A program made the position numbers and the translations under genes. A DNA stretch of 39,206 nucleotides. Origin: Bacteroidota bacterium. Its GTDB lineage: Bacteria; Bacteroidota; Bacteroidia; Chitinophagales; LD1. The stretch is taken from the NCBI GenBank assembly GCA_018267365.1, contig JAFDYQ010000042.1:1-39206 (forward strand). Direction: 5' to 3'. Positions 14,762 to 23,200 of this stretch are shown here, in pieces. The notes beneath the pieces are model-generated. The model did not search any database. It was not told the origin of the DNA and saw only the letters and a list, made by a program, of their open reading frames with translations. Positions within the stretch are counted from its first letter, which is position 1; the number at the start of each line of letters is the position of its first letter.

Positions 14762-15379
14762 CTAGCGCAGCAGCCTGCGAAAGGTGAGATTGATCCTCGG
14801 TCCCATGGGCTTCTTACTTTTGGCTATGCGGTGGTCATATTTACGCTGAAAGTCTCCTTTCATCAGCAGGAAACTGCCGTTTTGCAGCAGCAGGCTGGTC
14901 TTGATACTATGGTCTGCCTTGAGCCGGATATCAAAGACCCGCTCCTGGCCCAGGCTCACGGAGGCTACGATCATATTTTTGCCGGGTATGCGGTCCTCAT
15001 CATCATGCCAGCTCACAGAGTCGCGCCCGTCGCGGTAGTAGTTGAGCAGTACGGCGTCAAAGGTGGCCCCTGCCAGCGGCTCTATGCGTGCCCTGATCTC
15101 CAGCAGCTCGGCAGTCCAGGCGTGTGCCGATGGCCTGTCATGTGCGGGATAGTCCGCTCCCTCCCCATACCAGGCAGTGAGGCGCGGCGTGAGCACCTCG
15201 CGGCCATACATCATGACCCGGCGGTGCTCCCACGGCACGGAGCGTATGAATACATCGAGATAGCGCGCACACTCCTCCGGAGTGAATACACCCGCGCGAT
15301 AGTCAAATATATCCGTACTGAGCGCGCGGGGCATATCCATATCATCTGAGAGGCTGAGCTGTGGCATAGCAGGATACAT
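14762..15379 (-). CDS. AlkB-like 2-oxoglutarate/Fe(II) dioxygenase
   Basis: Likely repairs alkylated DNA or RNA bases by oxidative demethylation. 205 residues. The iron ligands are H125 and D127 (SVSWHDDED) and H183 (YDHRIAKSK). The 2-oxoglutarate arginines lie in PRINLTFRRLL (R195, R201). NYYRDGRD before the HxD motif is also typical of AlkB and its ALKBH2/3 relatives. An ATG four codons later is possible. It lies 39 bp after one of two tiny paralogous genes on the same strand and may be co-transcribed with them. Confidence 0.93.
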   Translation of the reverse strand: MYPAMPQLSLSDDMDMPRALSTDIFDYRAGVFTPEECARYLDVFIRSVPWEHRRVMMYGREVLTPRLTAWYGEGADYPAHDRPSAHAWTAELLEIRARIEPLAGATFDAVLLNYYRDGRDSVSWHDDEDRIPGKNMIVASVSLGQERVFDIRLKADHSIKTSLLLQNGSFLLMKGDFQRKYDHRIAKSKKPMGPRINLTFRRLLR

Positions 15380-15418
15380 GTAGCAAGGGGCATGCCCAAA
15401 CAGGAGAATGCGAGAGAA

Positions 15419-15625
15419 TCAACGCTCCCTGAGGCGACGCGCCAAAGACTCATCATGGAGTTCATTTTGCACAAAATCCAATACCTCTGTCATGCTGAAC
15501 CTGTGCCGACCCTCCGTAGTAGTGACGATAAAAGTCGTCTCATCTCCGGATTGTGAATCTTCTTTCTCTATCACAGAGATCTCGCCGGCCTTCACCCGGA
15601 GCATTTGTTCAAAGATCCACTTCAT
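15419..15625 (-). CDS. Tiny protein, paralog of the 15689 gene
   Basis: 68 residues from ATG 15625; a longer frame to 15661 would swallow the inverted repeat at 15627-15651. It starts MKWIFEQMLRVKAGEISVIE and aligns end to end with its neighbour: shared MKWI-x2-QML, then a Thr/Val strand, a Gly-x2-R turn, a (D/E)VLxxVxxxL helix and a basic end. I do not recognise a family. The shared layout of helix, strands and helix supports a real folded domain. Confidence 0.7.
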   Translation of the reverse strand: MKWIFEQMLRVKAGEISVIEKEDSQSGDETTFIVTTTEGRHRFSMTEVLDFVQNELHDESLARRLRER

Positions 15626-15626
15626 A

Positions 15627-15651
15627 TTAATGCGCGAAGCTAGCGCATTAA
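15627..15651 (-). promoter_or_regulatory. Perfect inverted repeat directly before the 15625 start
   Basis: TTAATGCGC (15627-15635) and GCGCATTAA (15643-15651) with a 7-base spacer. The repeat ends one base from the ATG. It could be an operator or an mRNA hairpin blocking initiation. Confidence 0.6.
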
Positions 15652-15688
15652 CATGAGACAAGTGTTCCCTTGAAAACTAACAGTGCTA

Positions 15689-15898
15689 TTATTTTCTTGG
15701 TAGCTGAGCGGCTATGGGATCGTCCTTGAGGTGTTTCTCTACATACTCCAGTACATCACGCAGTACCACACGGCGCTCACCACCGGGATATCGCACCATG
15801 TAGACCGTCTCCGGCCTATCGGGCGGACCTGCCAGCTCCGTAGTGATAGAGAGCTGATCAGCATCCATCTCCAGCATCTGCGCGAGGATCCATTTCAT
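15689..15898 (-). CDS. Tiny protein, paralog of the 15419 gene
   Basis: 69 residues beginning MKWILAQMLEMDADQLSI and ending with a DVLEYVEKHL helix and a PRK tail. Similar to the next gene downstream, but with a Pro-rich loop where that one has an acidic/serine loop. A TAnnTTTG box precedes it at 15925-15932. With the 15419 gene and the AlkB-like gene it forms a co-directional set (gaps 63 and 39 bp). The function is unknown. Confidence 0.7.
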   Translation of the reverse strand: MKWILAQMLEMDADQLSITTELAGPPDRPETVYMVRYPGGERRVVLRDVLEYVEKHLKDDPIAAQLPRK

Positions 15899-15924
15899 GT
15901 ACGGGGGTTAAACTTAGTGTACGT

Positions 15925-15932
15925 CAAAGGTA
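15925..15932 (-). promoter_or_regulatory. -7 promoter box for the 15898 gene
   Basis: TACCTTTG on the minus strand is an exact TAnnTTTG match, 26 bases before the ATG. No TTTG is seen at the proper -33 distance. Confidence 0.45.
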
Positions 15933-15990
15933 TACTACTATTACGGCAATACCGTTGCCTGCGAAACCAACAAATGAAAATAATTTTAAT

Positions 15991-16025
15991 AAAAAAGCGG
16001 CACCCGGTTTCTACCTGAGTGCCGC
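15991..16025 (-). terminator. Intrinsic terminator of the coiled-coil lipoprotein gene
   Basis: On the minus strand a perfect 7-bp stem (16019-16025 with 15997-16003, GCGGCAC/GTGCCGC), with inner GGT/ACC pairing, is followed by six T (15996-15991) and more T-rich sequence. It lies 26 bases beyond the stop at 16052. Confidence 0.85.
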
Positions 16026-16051
16026 CTGTTGTCAATTAACTAACGTCTTCC

Positions 16052-16510
16052 TTATTTTACATTGTCTTTACCTATGTCTTTGATAGAGGTGCCCAGCTCA
16101 TCCATGTCATGGTTAAATTCGCGCTTGAAGGTTTCCCAGTCGCTCTTTTCTTTTTCATAGCCATAGAGGCGTGCGCGCAGGTCAGCATTGCGTTGCTTCA
16201 GGTCGTCTATCTTACGCTGGCGGGCAGGGTCCAGCGGGCGGTTGCCGCCAGACTTGGATAGTTTCTCCTGTAGTGAGGCTATCTCGCGCTCATTGTCATC
16301 TATGCGGGCCTGCATGTCATTTTTGTAGGCTGGATACTCTGCGTTCAGGTCATTGGCAGCGTCTTGCGTGGCCTCCTTGAGGTCCTGCTTGGCGTCATTT
16401 ACGTTTTCCTGTGCGTCCTGCACTTTGTCTTGTTTTGACTCACAGGAGGTGAGCGCTGTGCCGGTCAGGCAGGCCGCGGCTATGGCGGTGATCAGAAATG
16501 ATTTTTTCAT
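16052..16510 (-). CDS. Coiled-coil lipoprotein
   Basis: 152 residues. MKKSFLITAIAAACLTGTAL leads to the lipobox TSC, then a long charged alpha-helical coiled coil (KVQDAQENVNDAKQDLKEA and onward). An upstream frame extends the ORF far 5', but it reads through a degenerate repeat and has no signal, so ATG 16510 is chosen. A segment RQRKIDDLKQRNADLRARL matches the 30052 gene (RKKKIDELGERNADLRNKI), so the two are distant paralogs. It is probably a cell-envelope protein, perhaps stress-related; the function is unknown. Confidence 0.82.
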   Translation of the reverse strand: MKKSFLITAIAAACLTGTALTSCESKQDKVQDAQENVNDAKQDLKEATQDAANDLNAEYPAYKNDMQARIDDNEREIASLQEKLSKSGGNRPLDPARQRKIDDLKQRNADLRARLYGYEKEKSDWETFKREFNHDMDELGTSIKDIGKDNVK

Positions 16511-16672
16511 TTTGTATGGTTTATGGTTTGGAAATGGCGGACATACCTGTCCGTACCGGTCTCCTTCATAAATCCTGCCAGCATATCTTTGAGAAAGAAT
16601 ATCCTCAGAACGTGAAGCCGGAAGCGACCTGGAGGCGGGGAAACTGGATGGCGGATACGGGATACTTTGCCC

Positions 16673-16762
16673 TTGTCTCCTCGCTTTTACTTCTTGACTC
16701 TCGGCTCTTGGTTCTTGCCTCTCGATGTTGCCCCTTGTTTCTCGCTTCTCGGCTCTTGCCTC
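16673..16762. repeat. Degenerate 7-base-period repeat, consensus TYGNYTC
   Basis: About 12 consecutive units, mostly exactly 7 bases long (for example TCGGCTC at 16701 and again at 16749, TTGCCTC at 16715 and 16756), with one short unit at 16729-16734. It lies between the divergent genes starting at 16510 and 16817. No coding function is apparent. Confidence 0.7.
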
Positions 16763-16816
16763 TCCATGCACGCAGCAATGTTTTCAGGCACTACAGCATT
16801 TACCCCGTTATGATCT

Positions 16817-17419
16817 ATGTCAAAAAATACTTATATTAGTTCTATGGCACCTATCCACCTTTTTGACGACTACTACTACCGCGAGGCCTCACCCGAGGAG
16901 TTTGGGGCTTTTTATACCGCCCACCACCGGCGTATGTTTGAGCATCTGACAGGCATACCTATAGAGCCCTACATGAGCGGCGCCGAGCTGCAGCGCCGAA
17001 AGCAATACGACGACATGGTGACTGCTATGTACGAGCTGAGGCTTTTTATTTTGTACCGAGATGAGGTGATAGGCTGGCACATAGGCCGCCAGGCACAGCG
17101 CGACGCTGCCAATATGAGCAATACGGCTCTCTTTGCAGCGCACCGTGGCCGCGGTGTGTATACGGCCATCATCCGCGCTGCGCTGGAGCACTACCGCGCG
17201 CAGGGATTCGGCAGAGTAGTGAGCAAGCATCATGCGTCTAACAATGCCGTGCTGATACCCAAGCTCCGGGCGGGGTTTCAGATCACGGGCTTTGAGATAG
17301 ACGAGCGGTATGGACTGTTTGTCAGCCTGACCTATTACTTTAATGAGCAGCGGAGAAATGTTTATAGATTCCGCACCGGTGCGCTGCGCCCTGACGAGGA
17401 GATCAGAAAGTACCTATGA
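16817..17419 (+). CDS. GNAT-family acetyltransferase, first of a tandem pair
   Basis: 200 residues; an ATG at 16844 (MAPIHLFDDY) is an alternative start. The acetyl-CoA-binding turn is HRGRGVYTAII, after strand TALFAA, with the usual following helix and the SNNAVLIPKLRAGFQITG segment. It shares the opening IxLFDDYxxRE and the ending NEQRRNVYRFRxG...PDEEIxK(Y/F)L with the next gene. Its stop overlaps that gene's start (ATGA). The substrate is unknown. Confidence 0.88.
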   Translation: MSKNTYISSMAPIHLFDDYYYREASPEEFGAFYTAHHRRMFEHLTGIPIEPYMSGAELQRRKQYDDMVTAMYELRLFILYRDEVIGWHIGRQAQRDAANMSNTALFAAHRGRGVYTAIIRAALEHYRAQGFGRVVSKHHASNNAVLIPKLRAGFQITGFEIDERYGLFVSLTYYFNEQRRNVYRFRTGALRPDEEIRKYL

Positions 17420-17991
17420 TGGAGATCAAACTCTTTGACGACTATGTACTGCGCGAGGTGACAGCAGAGGAATTCTCTCCTTTCTTTCGCGAGCACCGCC
17501 CGCAGCTCTTTGCCGAAGGTACTACGATGCAGATAGAGCAATGGATGAGCGAGGAGGAGAAAACTGACCAGCAGGCGCTGGCCCGGCTACTGAAAGACAC
17601 CTATGCGCTGCGTGCTTTCATCATGCAGGGTGATACGATAATAGGCTGGCATACCGGCCGGCAGGTAGATGCGGAGACCTACTACATGGCCAATACGGCA
17701 ATACTGCCCGAATATCGTGGACGAGGTGTGTATAGCGAGCTGATAGTGGCGCTCATAGAGTATCTCCGCACCAGGGGTTTCCAAAGGCTGACCAGCAGGC
17801 ATCTCGCGTCTAACAATGCCATCCTCACGCTCAAGTTGCGGTCAGGATTTCACATCACGGGTATGGAGGTAGACGAGCGCTTTGGCATACTGGTGTGCCT
17901 GAGCTATATCTACAATGAACAGCGGCGAAACGTCTATCGCTTTCGCGTAGGCACCATAAAGCCTGACGAAGAGATCAGTAAGTTTCTATAG
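17416..17991 (+). CDS. GNAT-family acetyltransferase, second of a tandem pair
   Basis: 191 residues with the acetyl-CoA motif YRGRGVYSELI and the conserved SNNAILTLKLRSGFHITGME. The pair clearly arose by duplication, with best identity in the C-terminal half and the first 15 residues. The middle parts (about 30-60) differ, which could mean different acceptors. The 4-bp overlap implies coupled translation, and an obligate heterodimer is possible. Confidence 0.88.
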   Translation: MMEIKLFDDYVLREVTAEEFSPFFREHRPQLFAEGTTMQIEQWMSEEEKTDQQALARLLKDTYALRAFIMQGDTIIGWHTGRQVDAETYYMANTAILPEYRGRGVYSELIVALIEYLRTRGFQRLTSRHLASNNAILTLKLRSGFHITGMEVDERFGILVCLSYIYNEQRRNVYRFRVGTIKPDEEISKFL

Positions 17992-18026
17992 ATCTATTTA
18001 TTCCTTTCTATACCATGTTTACCAAA

Positions 18027-18048
18027 GCGTTAGCACACAGGCTAACGC
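18027..18048. terminator. Perfect 8-bp inverted repeat after the GNAT pair
   Basis: GCGTTAGC/GCTAACGC with a 6-base loop, 36 bases after the stop at 17991. No U-tract; it could end the GNAT transcript or act in the leader of the following kinase. Confidence 0.45.
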
Positions 18049-18220
18049 CTGGGCTGATACAAATTTTCATGAGTGAATATTGACAGGTAAAATGATGCCA
18101 ATAGCCGAAATTAGACCTTGTTATGTCTTGATTATCAGCAAAAACCGATTTATATATAAGCCATGCAGTATATTTATTGGACCCTGTCATTCTTTTTTGG
18201 CCATACACACACTCCACCCC

Positions 18221-20089
18221 ATGGAAAATCAGCTCAGGCGACAGAAAGACCTCATATCTACCTACCGCCGGGCGCTGGATGCCGCCAGCATAGCGGCTAT
18301 CACAGACAGGCATGGTATCATTACCTATGTCAATGATAATTTCTGCCGTATATCCGGCTATAGCAAAGAGGAGCTGATAGGCCGCACCCACAGCGTGGTC
18401 AACTCCGGCTACCATTCCCGCGAGTTCTTTGCAGATCTCTGGCAGACTATCACCTCGGGAGAAATATGGCAGGGCGAGATACGAAACCGTGCCAGGGACG
18501 GCTCATTCTACTGGGTAGAGAGTACTATTATCCCCTTTAGGGATGAGTACGGTCACATAGAGAGCTATGTCTCGCTGCGCCACGACATCACAGCGCGCAA
18601 AGAGAGGAAAGAGCTGAAATACCGGCTCCTGTTTGACCACAGCCGCGAGGGCCTGCTCATAGCCCGTCCGGACTGCACCTTTGTAGAGGTCAATCAGGCC
18701 TGCTGCGATATGCTGGGCTATACCCATGAGGAGCTGATGCGCCTCACCACTCCTCAGATCACTGTAGACTCAGATCCCCTGCTGCCGGTGGCTACGGACA
18801 GGCTGCTCAGAGAGGGCAGCTATACAGGCCGGCTACAGTTTCGCCGCAGCGATGGTAGCGTGATGGATACAGAGATCTCCACGGCTGTCTATCAGGATGA
18901 GAATATGGAAAACCGCTCCTATATGTCCATACGCGATATCACGGAGAAGCTCAAGGCGGAGCGCTCCCTGCAGGAGAGCGAGCGCAAGTTTCGTGCACTG
19001 ATAGAGAATAGCAGGGATGGCATAGCCATCACCAATGAAAACTGGGAAATAACCTACCTCAGTCCCGCTATCTATGACATACTGGGCTACACACCGGAGG
19101 AGCTGCAGGATACCAATGCCGCCGGGCTGCTGCACCCCGACGATCTGGAGACCCACCTGCCGCTCCTCATGGAGCTGGCTACAGGTCAGAGCACACATGC
19201 TACGCGGCTGTTTCGCGTGCGGCGCAAAGACGGCCAGTGGCGCTGGATAGAGGCTACAGCTACCAATCAGCTGGGGGACCCTGCCGTGGGCGCTATGGTG
19301 ACTAACTTTCGAGATATCACAGAGCGCAAAGAGGCTGAGGAAAAGCTCGAGCTGCTCAATCAATCTCTGGAGCGCAAGATAGAGGAGCGCACACACGAGC
19401 TGCTGGAGTCCAATAAGGCGCTGCAGTCATTCAGCTATATAGCAGCGCATGACCTGCAGGCCCCGCTGCGCATACTGGGCAGCTATGCGGGCATACTGGC
19501 CAGGGAATACAGTCATGAGCTGAATGCTGAGGGACGCCAGATGGTAGAGATCATCCAGCAGAAAACTAAACAATCCAGCCAGATGGTGCGCGACCTGCTG
19601 GCTTTCTCCCGTGCCAGCCACTCCGTGATGCAGCGCACGCCGGTAGACCTGGATAAGATGGTAGGCGCGATCATAGATGGCATGGCTATGGCCGGCTACG
19701 ATATGGTGCGCACGAACATACGCCTGCACAGTCTGGGCACAGCATCTTGTGACCGCAGCCTCATACAGCAGGTATGGACCAATCTGATCTCCAATGCGCT
19801 GAAATACTCCGCCAAAAAAGACAAGCCGGTAGTGGAGATAGGCTGTGACCACACAGCCACAGGTACTGTGTACTATATCAAGGATAATGGGGCCGGATTC
19901 AGTATGGCGCTGGCGCCAAAGCTCTTTGAGGTATTTGCGCGGCTACACTCAGGTGAGGAGTTTGAGGGGACCGGCATAGGGCTCGCGCTGGTGCGCAATA
20001 TCATCGTGCGCCACGGGGGCCGCATCTGGGCAGAGGCCCGCATAGATGAGGGGGCTACATTCTATTTCACGCTGCCGGAGTGTGGCTGA
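18221..20089 (+). CDS. Three-PAS hybrid-less sensor histidine kinase
   Basis: 622 residues from ATG 18221; the frame is open upstream to 18080, but the added residues look non-coding. Domains: PAS1 (about 15-128), PAS2 (about 132-245), PAS3 (about 258-372), a coiled coil (372-400), HisKA with H410 in YIAAHDLQAPLRILGSY, and HATPase with VWTNLISNALKYSA, KDNGAGFSM, LFEVFARL and GTGIGLALV. DIT(A/E)(R/K) linkers end each PAS domain. No transmembrane segment is visible, so it is likely soluble. The C-terminal architecture resembles bacteriophytochrome-like kinases. No response regulator lies nearby. Confidence 0.92.
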   Translation: MENQLRRQKDLISTYRRALDAASIAAITDRHGIITYVNDNFCRISGYSKEELIGRTHSVVNSGYHSREFFADLWQTITSGEIWQGEIRNRARDGSFYWVESTIIPFRDEYGHIESYVSLRHDITARKERKELKYRLLFDHSREGLLIARPDCTFVEVNQACCDMLGYTHEELMRLTTPQITVDSDPLLPVATDRLLREGSYTGRLQFRRSDGSVMDTEISTAVYQDENMENRSYMSIRDITEKLKAERSLQESERKFRALIENSRDGIAITNENWEITYLSPAIYDILGYTPEELQDTNAAGLLHPDDLETHLPLLMELATGQSTHATRLFRVRRKDGQWRWIEATATNQLGDPAVGAMVTNFRDITERKEAEEKLELLNQSLERKIEERTHELLESNKALQSFSYIAAHDLQAPLRILGSYAGILAREYSHELNAEGRQMVEIIQQKTKQSSQMVRDLLAFSRASHSVMQRTPVDLDKMVGAIIDGMAMAGYDMVRTNIRLHSLGTASCDRSLIQQVWTNLISNALKYSAKKDKPVVEIGCDHTATGTVYYIKDNGAGFSMALAPKLFEVFARLHSGEEFEGTGIGLALVRNIIVRHGGRIWAEARIDEGATFYFTLPECG

Positions 20090-20243
20090 TCCATCTGGTC
20101 GCTCATCCGGATTCACCGAGAGATTTATGCCCTTCTCACTACTGATACCAGTCAGTCACAAATGTGCGCTTGAAAGGTACAAGACCATACTTGTAATCTA
20201 CAAAGTGCTTTACGCAAACAATCTGCCAACATGCCGTAAACGC

Positions 20244-20266
20244 AAAGGTCACAAACCAAGACCTTT
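20244..20266 (+). promoter_or_regulatory. Hairpin abutting the adhesin start codon
   Basis: AAAGGTC (20244-20250) pairs with GACCTTT (20260-20266) across a 9-base loop. The ATG follows at once. The layout parallels the hairpin at the start of the 4257 gene. Confidence 0.55.
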
Positions 20267-23200
20267 ATGCGCAACATTATTTCTACCCCTACCTTTTGCC
20301 CAAAGCTATACACCCATATAGCTATCATACTGCTGGCACTGCTGGCGGTACCTGATACCGGCCTGAAGGCACAGTGCACAGGCTGCACCTCTACCATCAC
20401 CAGCAATTCATCCGGTGTGACCGTAAACAGCGGGCAGGTAGTATGTATCAACTATTTCGGCACTTTTACGAAATCCATCACCTTTAATGGCGGTACGATC
20501 TGTATCGGTCCCTACACCACGGTGAGCTCGGGTATCAATATGCCTGGCGGCGGAGCGCTGAATATCTATGGTACCTATAGCGGCAGCATGAGCCAGAATG
20601 GAGGCGACATCACGGTGTATAGCGGCGGCAATTTCCGCCCCTCGTCTTTCAATGTCAATGGCGGTACACTGACGGTCAGCTCGGGCGGCAGCGCCACACT
20701 GGGTACACCGAGTTTTCCCGGAGGCTATGTATTCAATGATTACGGATCGCTGAGTATAGCCGGCTTTACGCTCAATAGCGGTGCGACAGTCAATATCAGC
20801 GGCACCTCTACCACCATCAGCAGTAGCGTGACCAATAACGGGACGCTCACTATAGACGGTCCTGCTACTATCAGCGGGGCTTTCGCTCAGAATAGTGGTG
20901 CGGCGTCATCCTTTATCGATGGCGTGACCGTGACAGGCAGCGTGAGCAATAACGGTACGATCCACCTCAATGGCTCTTTCTCCGTAGGAGGCAGCTATAC
21001 ATCAAACAGTGGCGCCTCTATCACCGCTACCGGCACTACGGGATGCAATGCGGTGACCGTCTCCGGTAGCATATCCGGCAGCGGCAGTTTCAATGGCGGC
21101 GGCAATAGCATGACCGTCAGCCCTACGCCATCCTGCTGCATGAGCAATGGTGCTACAGCTGTGGCCACCACGCCTACATCCTCTCCCACATCATTCTCCG
21201 CTACCCTGACAGATAATGTGGTCAGCGGCAGCTTCACCGCACCATCTGCGGCTATCGGCTCATACCTTGTGCTGCGCTATATAGGCACCAGCGCCCCGAG
21301 CTGCTCACCGAGCAATAACACAGCCTACAATACGGGAGATGCTATAGGTACCTGTACTGTAGCGGCTATCGTGGCCGGTGGCAGCACGGGTACGAAATAC
21401 TTTACCGATACCATAGACCCCGCCACGACCAACTGTGGCAAGAAGGCTTACTATCGCATCTTCTCCTACAGCGGCAGCGGTGCCTGTACACAGTACCGCA
21501 CCACGTCGCCGCTCACCGGCTATGTGACCATGGCCTCTTTTACCACGTCGGTGACTGCGGGCGGGTCTACCACGCTGTGTGCGGGTAGCACTGTGACACT
21601 CACTGCGGGGGCGGCAGCGACCTACGCATGGAGCAGCGGAGAGAGCACAGCGGCGATCTCTCCTGCAGCTACCGGCACCTATACTGTGACAGCCACCAGT
21701 GCGCTGGGCTGCACAGCCACAGCCAGCAAGGCTGTGACCGTATACAGCCTGCCTACTGTGACAGCTACGTCTAATAGTCCCGTATGTGCGGGCAGCGCTC
21801 TGACCCTGTCGGCCACTGCCGCAGGCTCTGTATCATATACCTACTCCTGGAGCGGCCCCGGCAGCTTCAGTGCGGGTACAGCTGCTGCCACATTGAGCAG
21901 TGCTGCGGTCTCTGATGCCGGCGCGTATACCATCACTGTGACGGACAATCACTCCTGCACCGCCACAGCCGGCACCATAGTATCTGTAGAGGCTACCTGT
22001 GTAGACTCTACCACCACCGGTGTGAACGGAGGCGGATCCAGCGATGCACCCTGCACGCAGATCCTCCGCTTTGACCACTACAGTGATGCCCTGGCCTCCG
22101 GTAGTGGCGGGCAAAACCACACCTGGATACTCAACAACGGCAACCGGCTGAGCATGACCATCACACGCACAGCAGGAGGATTTACATCTGTGAATGCACC
22201 TACATGGTCCGGTGCAGCGTTTGGCCAGAGTGGCTATACAGGCCTGCGCGGCAAGACGGTGCTCTATACCACCGCCAGTGGCTACAGCAAAATAGCCTTT
22301 AGCAATATCCAGATGACAGACTCCGCAGGCAATGCGATCAATAACTTTACCCTGATCGGTATAGACGCCGAGAGTACAGACGGTGCCGAGCGCGACACGC
22401 TGGTGAGCAATGGCACCTTCTGGTATGACTATGATACGATCACACCGCCATCTGTAGGCTCTGTGCCATCAGAGACGGGTATCGGCCTCAGCACACTGGT
22501 GTGGGCGGGCACAGGCCCGAGCAATGCGCGCGCCCGCCTCGTCTCTACCAATAATCCTACGAGCTTCACCTTCTCTACCGTAGCAGGCGGCCTGCAGGGC
22601 TTTGCCATGGGCGTGTCCAATCCGGTACAGGCGCCATCAGCGCTGACTATCTGCAGCGGCAGTAGTTTCAATGCCAATGCGACCAACCTGCCGGCGGGTA
22701 CTACCTACACCTGGGCTGCTCCGATCGTATCACCTGCGGGCAGCCTCACAGGCGCTACCGCGCAAAACACCCCCACCGCTACAGTAGGCCAGACACTGGT
22801 CAATACAGGCCTCAGTGTTGCTACGGCTACCTATACGGTCGTACCGTCTAATAACTGCAGCGGCCAGGGCTACACGGTGACTATCACAGTCAATCCCAAA
22901 CCTATCGCTTCGATATTTGGCAGTGCTACATTCTGCCCGGGTGGCAGCACTACATTGACAGCATCGGGTGGCAGCACCTATGCCTGGAGCACCGGTGCCA
23001 GTACTGCTGCACTCACGGTGAGCACAGCCGGCACCTATACCGTGACTGTGACCAGCGCCTCGGGCTGTACGGCTACAGCCAGCCGCACGGTCACAGCCGT
23101 GAGCGCGCCTACAGCTACTATCTCCGGTACTACTGCCATCTGCGCGGGTAGTAGCACTACACTCACCGCATCTGGCGGTACAGCGTACAGCTGGAGCACG

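Noticed and set aside
16511..16771. N-terminal extension of the coiled-coil lipoprotein
   Set aside because: It translates the 7-base repeat and would bury the lipoprotein signal in the middle of the protein.
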